In this document: positions 1 to 10,330 of the stretch, in pieces | Layout: each line of letters opens with the position of its first letter | Numbering within the stretch: the stretch's first letter is position 1 | Source of the DNA: Larimichthys crocea | Lineage: Eukaryota; Chordata; Actinopteri; Sciaenidae | Length of the DNA: 64,000 nucleotides | Assembly: GCF_000972845.2 (NCBI RefSeq) | Contig: NC_040028.1 | Coordinates: 17,048,871 to 17,112,870, forward strand | Reading direction: 5' to 3' | Made by a program: the position numbers and the translations under genes | Notes under the pieces: generated by a model | Told to the model about the DNA's origin: nothing | Databases searched by the model: none | What the model saw: only the letters and a program-made list of their open reading frames with translations

Positions 1-410
1 AAGCCTCAGTAACTGCTTGTGATTGGACTCTGGCAGATTTTTGGCTGCGTCTTCATCCGAGGCAGCTGCAGATATTTGCTCAGATTGGATAAGGGAAGCA
101 GGCAAGCATCTTATTATTTCATAAAGATGATGGGAACATTCAGGCGGCCTCTAGAGCTCACTGCTGCCTAATGTAAGCTGCTCACAACTGTGCATGTATT
201 CTATTGAATCTATTGAGGCAATCATTATTGTGTCAAAATGGTTTTAATTGTGGGAATATGTAGAAGGAACTCAGCCAGGATGTCACAACTTCCCCATTTC
301 TGTGAATTGACAAGACCGCTTCGTAACCTTTAGACGCGTTACGAGTGTTACTGCATGACCTACTGAAATATATGCAGGAACAGGGTGGTCTTTGAATATA
401 TACGTAGGAG

Positions 411-448
411 GACAGGAAGTGGTAAACTTTCCACAAGTGAAACGAACC
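411..448 (+). promoter_or_regulatory. Conserved ETS-like plus IRF-like upstream block of BTLA-like copy 1
   Basis: About 60-100 bases before the start codon lies ACAGGAAGTGG (ETS/PU.1-like), followed by GTGAAACGAAC (IRF/ISRE-like). The equivalent block before copy 2 (about 6069-6102) keeps CAGGAAGTGG and AAGTGAAATGAG. Retention in both duplicates and the lymphoid nature of the gene suggest a promoter element. Binding is inference. Confidence 0.35.
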
Positions 449-507
449 CAGTAGCTACAGCTTTAGAGTATCTGTAAGATCTGAGGTGATGAACACATCA
501 AGCCATA

Positions 508-3500
508 ATGGACAGACTGCCGTACACCTATCTGCTGATATTTTACTGTCTGACATTTGCCTGCATCTTTGGAAGAGGTCAAGGTAAGCCTGAACACTGT
601 GATATGACTTCTATGAGAGTTTAGGATATTTTGAATTTATTGAAGTCACTAACTGGACAAAAGAAAAAGGGTAATGTGTGAATAAGTAATCTACGTATTG
701 CGTATTGAATAGTGGATATAAGTAAAATGGAAGAAGACACAAAGTTAGGTAACTAAATTATAGCATTAACAATGTTAACAATGATAGTAACAAGACAAAA
801 ACAGGTTAATAGTGCGTTAAATCCATAATGTTATTTATGTTTATCTTATATTTTTACATTTATAAGTTCGATATATATGTTATATGTCTGTATTTATTCT
901 GTTTTAGACTCGTCTCCGTCATGTGAAGTTCAGGTGATGGTGCAGAGAGGCACGATAGAGAAAGCTGCCCCAAAGCAACGTCTGACAGTCAGGTGTCCTG
1001 TCAAACACTGTGGAAAGTCACTGAACATCACCTGGTGTAAACTGCTCGAAACAAACACATGTGAACAGATCAATCAAACAGAGAACGTCGAAATAACACA
1101 ACAAAAGTATGCGGACAAACTGGTCTCATTCTTGACTTTTAAACGGATTTCCATTCATGACGACGGCCTGTACAGATGTAGTAGAGGAGACATAGAGATC
1201 GCTCACCACATCAACGTCTCAGTTTCAGGTAGGCAGTTTTTTTTAATCCCTCAGCAGCAAAATGTAGATGTGACTAACTGTTTAACTTCAAGTGTTAATT
1301 CTATATTCTTTCTATGAATCTACAGATTTGCACCAAGGGATTGAATACTCAGACTTTTATGCAGGTAAGAACCTCGTGAACACGTCGAGCCTAACCGAGA
1401 CTGCTGTACACCTAACTGCTGACATTTAACATCTGTCTGCACCTATGAGAGGTCAGGTCAGCCTAAGTCTGAACACTGTGATATATGACTTTAAAAAAGA
1501 GTCAGAGGAGACAGTTTGAAAAGACATTAACGGTAATTCTTAAGATTACAGCTTGTAAATCCAACCTTGTTCTACCTGTAAGAACTTAAACTCTAAACCT
1601 CTCCAGTATGCACACTGTGAATATTTACAGTGATTAATTAAAATAACACACACTGATCCACTGTAAAAAAATGTCTATAGATTTTACGGTGAAAAACTGC
1701 CAAACCAGTAGACAGTAAATGACCGGAAAATAAATCATGAAACATGACTACGTTTTCCTGCGTATTATAAAACCTTTACTTATGCAGCATGATTTTATAC
1801 AGAATAGAGTAGTGTTTTATATTTGAGACTGTTAATTGTACAGTAAAACACTGATATATTTAATAGTGTATATTACATTTTTTTACTGTTATGGTTTGAT
1901 TTTAAAATATGGAATGAAAACGGCAACCTTAAACGTGAAATCAACATGATAATATCCTTTTACTGTAATATTAGTAAAACTAGGATGTCTAATTTCAAGT
2001 AATAATTCTTTATTCCTTTTAAATGTACAGAAATGCACCAGGGAAGTAAAAACTCAGGTAAGAATGCAAGTAAGAACCTATAATTGTTTAATTATATTGC
2101 TCTGTTTTAAAAGTTACAGCCAATAATTACCGGTCCTTCTTTTTTTATAGATGGAAAGCTCGACCTGTCCTGGCTGCCTTACTTCTACATCTGTATCAGC
2201 GCAGTTCTTCTGGTCGCCACATTCTCAGTGTTAACCCTCCTGAGATTTTATGGCTGGAGACGTAAGAACGTTAATATTAATTCACAGTCTAAATTAAATT
2301 TGGCAACATTTTAAATCTTACCAACTAACAATGGGCCGTTTGTTTTATGTCTCCTTCACAGGAATACTGAGCTTCAACCACAATAAGGGGAAGGTAATGT
2401 ACTGCAGTGTCTTACTTACAGGAATAGTCAAACATTTTGTTTTCTTGCTGAGAGTTGGAGGAGGATTGATACCACTCTCATGTTTAGACGACAACAGCCA
2501 TTCAGCCTAGCTTAGCATTTCTGAAGTCCACTAATTCACATTTTATATTTACATCTGTTTAATCCGGACACGTTTTGATTTTAGAAGGGGCTATGTGCCA
2601 AATCATGATTGACTGATGTCGCCCTGAGGTTTGCTGGTAACTGTGATCGTTACAGGAAGTTGGCATCCGTTGGCAAGAGTTGGCGTAGCTCACCGCCTTG
2701 TAAAACCACAGTGTGTTGTTTTTACACCTTGGTTTTATTACGCACAGGACTATATTACACCCTGTGTTACACCTTCATTTAGATTAAATTAAACACCCAC
2801 CCCATGGTATTCCTTAACTCCTTGTTGTCTGACAGTCACAGAACTTGTCCCTTGCTCTTCAGACTGGATGCAACTTATTTATTCCTTATTATCTTTACAG
2901 ACAACAAGAGCCCGAGTCACCCATGGATAGACTGAACTCTCTGGGCTTTTTCTTATACACTCTTTTACACGCCTATTTTTTATCAAACTTTCTCTGTGAC
3001 GTCATGGCGTAATTTTCCACTCAGGTGGACCCTCAGGGCTGACCCATGTTTTGGGGATTTTCCATTCTTAATGGTGTCTTGTCTCACACCTACTGCTCTT
3101 GGTCTATTGAGGCCAAGATGTTTTCTTTTGTTTTATTCTTCACTGGATGACACCATTAGATTCTGTTTTGCAATCATATTATTTTTTTTAAAAACTCTTT
3201 ATTACCTCTTCTTCCACCATTATGTCACCGATCTTTCCAATTGTATTTTTTAAAAAGTTTAATACATTTCATACTGTTACATGTCATCACACGTTTATAT
3301 GGTTCATGGTTATGGTTATACGGTTCAAGTTTTCAAAGGATTACATCTCATCTTGATTATATTACACCTCAAACAGGGTTCTACTTCCAGTGATTTACTA
3401 TGTTTCCAGCTACCAGTGGTTACATTACATCCCCTTAAGTGTTTGAGAGCATGTCCAAGCATTCCAGTCTACATGTTTGTTATATACTCCAAACCATAGC

Positions 3501-4416
3501 TCTAAGAAGACAGAAAAGAAAAACTGTTTGAAACAATTTGGCACTCAGTCAATTAAACAGTACTCACAAAAAATATCCCCCCTTTGTGACTTGCACCGCA
3601 AGGTCACAGCTCACAAAAGGCTGCTGCTGAGATTAGATTATTCTCCATCTGCCGGGACATTAACCACCCCTCCACACATCTTTTCTCTATACGATGCTGC
3701 AGGACGTGTTTTTTAACAACATATAGTGACATATAGCAGAATATACCCATAGAGACATCAAAAAATGTGAACAATGATTGTTGTTAAAGGTTGTTAAAGA
3801 CAGGTGTGTAGGAATGTTTGAAGAAGAAAAAGTACCTGTGTATATGAGGATAAATTAATGAACCTTAGAGGTGCTGCGAGGTGATTTTTTTCCTATCTTT
3901 GGATGGAGCCAAGCTGTTTCCAGTTTTTATTCTAACCTAAGCTTACCAGCTACCAGCTTTTATCTTTATATGTAGCTGATAGGCATGAGAGTAGAATTTA
4001 TCTTAATTTAACTCTAGGCAAGAAAGCAAATGTAAGTTAATTCCAAAAATGTCAACTATTCCTTTAACCCCCAATGTTCAAGAGTAAAAATTTGTCCTGC
4101 TGTTTTGTTGTCATAGGAAACTTCGACTCACATGATACCTGACCTCCCCAAGGACAGTAACCATTCCACTCTTTTCCTGCAAAGCCCCTTCCCCCATCTG
4201 AAGGACGTTCCCTCGCCTACGACAGTAGGACCATCACAACCTCCCATGATGACCAGCAGAAACCAGCCCGCCGTGACTGTAGGCGAAACTCAAGCGCCAG
4301 AACGTGCAGTGTACTCTCTCATCAACCATCGGAAGTCTGGATTACCTGCCGGAGAACAGCCTGCTGCGACTAAACAAAACAAAAGAGCAGAATATGCTGT
4401 CATCAATTTTCCCTGA
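508..4416 (+). CDS. btla: BTLA-like inhibitory receptor, copy 1 (intact)
   Basis: Single-Ig type I membrane receptor that in mammals binds HVEM and dampens lymphocyte signalling. Exons: 508-583, 908-1228, 1326-1364, 2031-2057, 2151-2261, 2362-2393, 4117-4416; 906 nt, 301 aa, and all junctions are in phase. Exon 1 is a signal peptide (MDRLPYTYLLIF...). Exon 2 is an Ig domain with the BTLA-type CPVKHC and TWCKL motifs and DDGLYRC. Exons 3 and 4 are short stalk exons. Exon 5 carries the transmembrane segment (about residues 163-185). Exon 7 is a proline-rich tail with two ITIM-like tyrosines, Y268 (AVYSLI) and Y295 (AEYAVI). Both fit YxxI, but alanine sits at -2 where I/V/L/S is usual. Order and spacing match the ITIM/ITSM pair at the end of mammalian BTLA. 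A cd200-like gene lies nearby, as in mammals. The orthology call is inferred from motifs, not from a search. Confidence 0.85.
2421..4062. mobile_element. Inverted pair of repeat arms inserted in intron 6 of BTLA-like copy 1
   Basis: The left arm (about 2421-2690) begins GGAATAGTCAAACATTTTG and includes TTGATACCACTCTCATG. The right arm (about 3865-4062) ends CAACTATTCC and, on the opposite strand, repeats the same landmarks (TTTCTTGCCTAGAGTT, CTCTCATGCC). This resembles a very common teleost non-autonomous DNA transposon, recognised from memory. The roughly 1.2 kb between the arms shows no recognisable gene. It may be one composite insertion or two facing copies. Confidence 0.5.
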
Positions 4417-4593
4417 ACGTTTCTGACGAGTCATAGACGTGCAGATGGAAACGTGCACGGAAAAGTACGTGGTGGTGTCATGGAACGGATAGAAGTGAAG
4501 TGATCGACCACGCTGCAGAAGAGGAAACTGAAGAGGCGTGTGGTCAAACAGATGCACAGTATCTTGAACTAACTGGACTAAACCAGAGGCAGA

Positions 4594-4599
4594 AATAAA
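4594..4599 (+). promoter_or_regulatory. Poly(A) signal of BTLA-like copy 1
   Basis: AATAAA about 180 bases after the stop codon, within GGCAGAAATAAAGT. The same context is retained after copy 2. Confidence 0.6.
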
Positions 4600-6068
4600 G
4601 TCTCACTCCTTGTTATGATTTTGTTGTTATCGTCATTTAATTTCCATGTTTCTTTGACATGAATAAATTCATGTTTTCTTCTGTTTGATTTGGACGCTGA
4701 AAGACTGAAGTTTGAATGTATATCTTGTAAAAAGAATAATAAACTCTTAGGCTGATCTGTGAAAACTTGTGAATGTCCTTAATATTTATTTGTGTATTCC
4801 TTTTTTTTAGAGAGAGAATAATTTCTTCATCTTTCCCACAGTTGTTTGTGAATGAGGCAGAGACAAACATAACGTAAAAGTCCGCTTCTTGTACTTGCAC
4901 ATGTTCAGTCCCACGTACAGACCTCTGTGTTTTTTTCCACCAGCGGAAACACAGTTACTAGCCCACCTACCACACCACCAGTGTGCTTTAGTTTAAATGC
5001 ACAGGAAGTTAAGGGGGTGGTGAAAGGGGGGTCGAAAGATTTCTTCCTTCATCATCTGTGGTTGAGCTGAGGCCCGCCTCTGCTCGAACAGTTTACACAC
5101 GGAGACACTGTTCAGGTAATGATCTCACCATTGTGGTGGTCACACCTTTAGTCACATAACAAAAGAAAGAGGCGTATTAACCATTGACCATAAAGTTATA
5201 AAGAATTTGTTCATACCAACTTGTTTTTATTTAAAATAATGATTGAACAACCTTTTTTTAGCTTGTAAAGCTTCAAAACAAATCAATATCACATAAACGC
5301 ACGTGTCTTATCATTTTATAAAGATAATGAGGACATTCAGGTGACCTCTAGTGTTCATTGCTGACAAATGTAAGCTGTCACTTACATGCCTGTCTATTAA
5401 TAGTCTATTTGTTTCTTCTGGAAAGCACTCACCAACACAAAATAAAGATCTTGAGTCAATCAGTTGGTTTTTTAAAGTTTTGGTCATTTTATTCCTGCAA
5501 GAGGAAAAGTTCTGCAAATGCACAAGACAGTTTGCAGAAAATGCTCATTGTGGGTGCACTTATACACTTCCTAATGAGTATTCCTCATTATTATGATTTA
5601 TGTATCTAACTGTTGCAGGTGGCTACAATGGAATTTGCTCATCGCTATCAAACCTCACTAACAAGCTCTGCTGGACCGTGTGAACCGAGGTCGAGTTTAT
5701 ACATGCAACAACTAATGCTGCTACAAACAACTTGCATAAATGAGAGGTTTTCTAAGTGCAAGGTACTGAGATCAAACAACTATATATGCTTATAAAAGAA
5801 CACACAATCATGTAATATACATTTTCCATTGCATGTGTTAGTCACCACTCATTGGAAACCAGGATGTCAACTTCCTGCCGGGATGCTGCGTTCCTCAGGC
5901 ACTTTAAGACAACTCGAGGGTCTCACTGTTTGAGATGATGATTCTGTACACAATACAAAAGTGACAACCTCACTTTTTCGTTGTACATCTGTGTAAATAA
6001 GTGCTTCTAAAAGCACGTACTGAGTTATTTCAAGACAAACTGAAACGCGCAGGGTGTTAGCTTGAGGT

Positions 6069-6102
6069 CAGGAAGTGGTGAACTTGCCAGAAGTGAAATG
6101 AG
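6069..6102 (+). promoter_or_regulatory. Conserved ETS-like plus IRF-like upstream block of BTLA-like copy 2
   Basis: Counterpart of the block before copy 1: CAGGAAGTGG, then AAGTGAAATGAG, about 70-100 bases upstream of the copy 2 start codon. The IRF-like half is weaker than in copy 1 (GAAATGAG instead of GAAACGAAC). Confidence 0.3.
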
Positions 6103-6169
6103 CCCCTGCAGTAGCTACAGCTTGAGATTATCTGTCTAAGATCTCAGGTGATGAACACGTGAAGCCATA

Positions 6170-7652
6170 ATGGACAGACTGCCGTACACCTATCTGCTGA
6201 TATTTTGCTGTTTGACATTCGGCTGCAGCTTTGGAAGAGGTCAAGGTAAGCCTGAACACTGTGATATGACTTCTATGAGAGTCTGATGAGTTATTTTGAA
6301 AATATTGGAGTCAGAAACTCGATGAAAGAAAACATTAAGCTTAAAATGACACATATTTATGTATATCATTTTTATAATTCTTCATTTTAGACACGTCTCC
6401 GTCATGTGATGTTGGGGTCATGGTCCGGAGAGGCACGACAAAGAAAGCTGCCGCACAGCAACGTCTGACAGTCGAGTGTCCTGTCAAACACTGTGGAGAA
6501 TCAGTAAATGTCACCTGGTGTAAACTGCTCGAAACAAACCAATGGGAACAGATCAATCAAACCGAGAATGTAGAAATAACACAACAAAAGTATGCGGATA
6601 AACTGACGTCGTTTTTGACTTTCAAACGGATTTCCATTCATGACGACGGCCTGTACAGATGTAATTTATTAACAGGAGATGTCAGTCACATCATCAACAT
6701 CACAGTGTCAGGTAGGTAGGTGTTAAAACTCCTTTATTTCTTCAATCCTATACATTTTAATGGCATGAATTAATCTGATCCTTCTTTTTTTTGTAGCTGA
6801 GGTACCAAGTGATGCTGGGAAGGAGGACGTGTCCTGGCTGTCCTACTTCTCCATCTGTATCAGTGTAATTCTTCTGGTCATCACAGTGTCAGTGTTAACC
6901 GCCCTGAGTTTTTATGGCTGGAAACGTAAGATATATATGATTAAATATATTTAATTTGAGTATTTGTTTTATGTTTTTCTTTCACAGGAATACCGACCTA
7001 CAGACGTGCAAAGAGACAGATACGATAAATATGAAAGCAACGGGCAACAGCTGATTAGCTTAGCTTGTGGCATGTGGCTTTTTGTTTTGTGTGTGTCAGG
7101 TGATTTTTTTTCTTCGCACCATGAGGTTGCCTGGAAACTAGCCGAGAAGTAGTCCAACATCGTCTAAAACTACAACTTTTTGCACTCAGGTCTTTAGCGG
7201 CCATCCACCTTGTCTAAATGGTTTACTGAAAGGAAAAGGCAGTATCGTTTTTCCCTAAAAATTTTTGTAAAATGTTTGTAAAAGGGTTACATTTTTTATT
7301 TACGGTACGCTTGAAACAAGCGATAGCCGGTAAATATTGTGTTTTCTTGTTTGGCCACATGATAGCACTGTTGTCTTACTGTTACGAAAGTTTACAGTCA
7401 GTATGATTTTGATTTATGGTAACTAAGATTAAATAAATTAGTGAACCTTGGAGGTATTGGTAGGTGAGTTTCTCTACGGTAGCCACCAAAATGTTGAACT
7501 GCTCCTTGGTCCGTCGGCTTACAGTTCTCAATGTTGGTTTAACCCAAATGTTCAAGAGTCACAATGGTGTCAAACAAGAGTATTTCATTGTCTTATTTCA
7601 TTTGTCCTGCTGTTTTGTTGTCACAGGACGTGTCTACTCATACGATGCCTGA
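6170..7652 (+). CDS. BTLA-like receptor, copy 2, truncated tail without ITIMs
   Basis: Tandem paralogue of the upstream BTLA-like gene. Clear exons are 6170-6245 (signal peptide), 6391-6711 (Ig domain, same 321 nt length as copy 1) and 6797-6925 (stalk plus transmembrane, residues about 147-169). The stalk exons of copy 1 have no counterpart; the stalk is fused to the transmembrane exon. The next exon opens at 6988. If it is terminal, it ends at TAA 7026-7028, giving 188 aa. If a weak donor at 7006 joins the acceptor before 7627, the stop is TGA 7650-7652, giving 189 aa ending VYSYDA. In both models the tail is about 13 residues with no ITIM. DNA matching the copy 1 tail is present at 7627-7830 but frameshifted and lacks the segment coding both tyrosine motifs. 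The Ig domain retains WCKL but has NQWEQ where copy 1 has NTCEQ, so one cysteine partner is lost. It could be a decoy, an adaptor-dependent receptor or an early pseudogene. Confidence 0.7.
7425..7490 (-). mobile_element. Fragment of the same repeat family in the copy 2 intron
   Basis: AATTAGTGAACCTTGGAGGT and the following GGTAGGTGAGT resemble the 3840-3900 part of the copy 1 intron (TTAATGAACCTTAGAGGTGC). The family was therefore probably already in this intron before the tandem duplication. Short and decayed. Confidence 0.35.
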
Positions 7653-7830
7653 CCTCGCCAAGGAGAGTAATCCATCTTTTCCTGCACTTCCCTTATCTGA
7701 AAGACACCAACAGTCCAACTCCTGCAGTAAGACCATCACAACCTTCCCCCAAAGACCAACGGGAAACTGTAACTGTAGATGAAATGTCAGACCATGCAGG
7801 GTGTGGAGGTGTCACGGAAAACAGGTAGAA
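7627..7830 (+). pseudogene. Relic of the BTLA-like cytoplasmic-tail exon
   Basis: This segment follows a TTGTTGTCACAG acceptor and begins DVSTHTMPDLAKESN, parallel to ETSTHMIPDLPKDSN in the copy 1 tail. Part way along the similarity moves to another frame (FPYLKDTNSPTPAVRPSQP against FPHLKDVPSPTTVGPSQP), so a small indel broke the frame. After a TVDEMSDHAG stretch the sequence jumps to what is 3' UTR in copy 1. The missing piece corresponds roughly to 4309-4466 and contains both ITIM-like tyrosines. In the spliced frame available to copy 2, only nine codons of this exon would be read. Confidence 0.7.
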
Positions 7831-7938
7831 GTTTAAAATGATAAACCATGCTGTAGAAGAGGGGAACGGAAGAGGTTTGTGGTCAAACAGATGCACAGCG
7901 CAGTCATTTTAAAGTAACTGGACTAGACCAGAAGCAGA

Positions 7939-7944
7939 AATAAA
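7939..7944 (+). promoter_or_regulatory. Poly(A) signal of BTLA-like copy 2
   Basis: AATAAA in AAGCAGAAATAAAGT, positionally homologous to the copy 1 signal. Its survival suggests the unit may still be transcribed despite the broken tail exon. Confidence 0.5.
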
Positions 7945-10140
7945 GTTATTCTCTCACCGTCAGCTTTGTTCCAGGAAATACTGCTTTTCATTAATTATGT
8001 CTTATTATTTTTTAGCTGCTCTGATCATTACGTTTGCATGTCTTTTTTACTTGTTAAACTTTGTTGGCCAATGCTTTGGCAGTTGGAACGTGGATTTGTC
8101 ATGTGCAGACTCAATAGCTATTGTGCATTTTTCTGTCTGACTTTGATAGAAGAGGTTTGGGAGGCGTCTATGTATTGTAAAAAAATAAAATAAAATTCTT
8201 GGCTGATCTGTGAAAACATTTTGATTGCTTTGAAAGACTCTGGACGTGTTAGTGTTGTAGTAGTAGCAGTAGAAAGAGAAAGAAAGAATCATTTGGCTAT
8301 AATTTTAGCTGCTTCATGAGAACTTAGAAATAAGAGAAAATAATGAGGAATAAGACATAATAAGCTGCTATTTTATTACATACAGACCTCAGTGTTCGTC
8401 ACTTCCACTGATGGAAACACAGTATCTGGCCCACCAACCACACCGGTGTGGTTTAGTTTGAATGTGCAGCTGATGCCCTGCGTCTGCTCGAACAAATGTG
8501 GTTTAGATATTGAGATACTGTTCGGGTAGTGCTCTCGTCATTATGGTGGTCGCACCTTCAACAAGGTAAATAACAAAAGAAAGAAAGAGGAGTATTGAGC
8601 ATTAACCATAACGTTATAAACACTTTTAAAAAAGAGCAGTAGCACTCTTATCTACTCCCAGGACGCCGCTACATGACTGCCCATCACTTAACGCAACATC
8701 TCTCCACACTGACATGTTTATAAGCGTGGCTTTGTGGTCGTATTTCTGGCCTATGTCTACGTAAAATGTGAGATCTGTGTGTGAAACAAGACTTTCCTCT
8801 TCTTCTAAAACAAATCAGTATCTACTCGTGACCCCTCGTCACAAGTTATGGCCTTAGATGACTCAAGATAAAGTGATTTTCCCTCTCAGATTGTTCAATT
8901 TGAAGGATTTTGAGTGGTGTAAAGACACATTTCATGTGTGTTAAAAAGGTCAGTGCACTATGCACAACATAAATATAGCTATTCCTAGACCGGTCTCCGA
9001 CAACAATGAAAAACAGCTGGAGAGAGTTTGAATGTATGTTGAAAGTGTTATTACTCTATGTCAAGTCTGGCTGAAAATGGTGAAATTTAGCTGCATTCTT
9101 TCATGATTTACTGTTATCAGTGGAGAAATTTTCCATTTTGACAAGCTAATTAGATTACTTACCGAGCCAAGAATCCAGAAATACAACAATATTTTTTCTA
9201 ATCTGGACTGGTACTTTCTTCTCAGTTGTTATTTTCAGTTTGCGTTGGTCCCATGTCAAATATGTACAATTTACAATATTAAATACTCTAGTAGAGGCTG
9301 ATATTCTTCCATTTGGAAATCTCATTCATAATCTAAAAGATGAAAGAGTTCACTTTATTTAACCCCTGAGGTCACAAATAGAAGTAAATAAAGTCATATC
9401 ACATTGACAAACATGCTCCTAATTCAGTTTTGAATTAAAAAAATTACGCTTTAATCCATTTACAGATGCCCACAAAAGGTCCTTTGACAAAAAAAAAAAA
9501 AAAAAAGGGAAAATGTCAAGCAACGCTCCTGAATGATCTGCCTGTCACATTTCTTACAGTATTCTCAGTGGAATGCACATTCAGGGGAAGACGGTGAAAA
9601 GTTGAAGTGTGGCCCACATGCTTTACGCAAGTCTCGAACACGTGAAATGAGTCGGAGGAACTTTCTCTGTGTGGAAATTTTTCATCTCAACAAACGGTGT
9701 CTGGTAGTTACAGCCCACACACAAGTTCAGCTCTTATACCCTCTCTCTCTCTTTCTCTCTGTCACACACACACATACACGTAATTGTTTTTTTCTCTCTG
9801 GTGGACAAAGCCCTGGTTTAGACGACACACTCAGAGAGAGAGAGAAAGCGTGGAGGCTTGAGCGAAGGCAGCGTTTGACACAGGCCTGATTCGATTGCGC
9901 TTTGAGGTCATTCAGACAATGTGTGGACTCTGCAAGCACCGTGACTTAAAAAAAAAAACATCTGACAAGGTTTAGAGGAGTGCTGAATGCCTGAAGTCCT
10001 ACTCACAAAAAAAACCTCCTGCAAAATGCAGAATCTGGATCTGGATCTTTTGGGATTAATGAGCAGGACATGCACGTTATTCAAATGTAAAAAACAGTAT
10101 TTAGAATTTTAAATAACAGTGTGCAGTGAAATTGTAGTTT

Positions 10141-10330
10141 TAAAGGTATAATAAGTAACATTTATGCATCCAAATGTCTACAAACAACTACAACTACTGT
10201 ATGTTATATATTTTTTGAATTATTCCAAATATTTCCAACAATGTTTTAATCCAGAGAAATGCACCTTTATTTAAGATAACGGTGCATTTACCGTCTCTAG
10301 TTGCTACGGTGTCTGTGGAAACACCAGATG
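10141..10330. repeat. Probable teleost interspersed repeat
   Basis: The segment starting AAAGGTATAATAAGTAACAT, with ATTTCCAACAATGTTTTAAT downstream, resembles a dispersed element common in percomorph genomes. Recognition is from memory; only one copy was noticed in this window. Confidence 0.3.

Larger units (their letters stand above)
106..8620 (+). repeat. Tandem segmental duplication carrying the two BTLA-like genes
   Basis: Unit 1 runs about 106-5205 and unit 2 about 5302-8615. The left edges match at CTTATTATTTCATAAAGATG (about 109) against a near-identical string at about 5307. Right-flank similarity covers about 4895-5205 against 8385-8620, including shared GGAAACACAGT and the run around GGTGGTCACACC. 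All exons align between units. Unit 1 is longer mainly because intron 6 (2394-4116) holds repeat insertions. The copies have diverged through substitutions and indels, so this is an old natural duplication, not an assembly duplicate. Confidence 0.8.

Noticed and set aside
877..1317. Start codon at 877 for the first Ig exon
   Set aside because: This would begin in intron. A proper signal-peptide exon at 508-583 splices in phase to 908, and copy 2 has the same arrangement.
3281..3716. Open frames in intron 6 of BTLA-like copy 1
   Set aside because: No domain or signal-peptide logic and no splice context; they lie between transposon arms in non-coding sequence.
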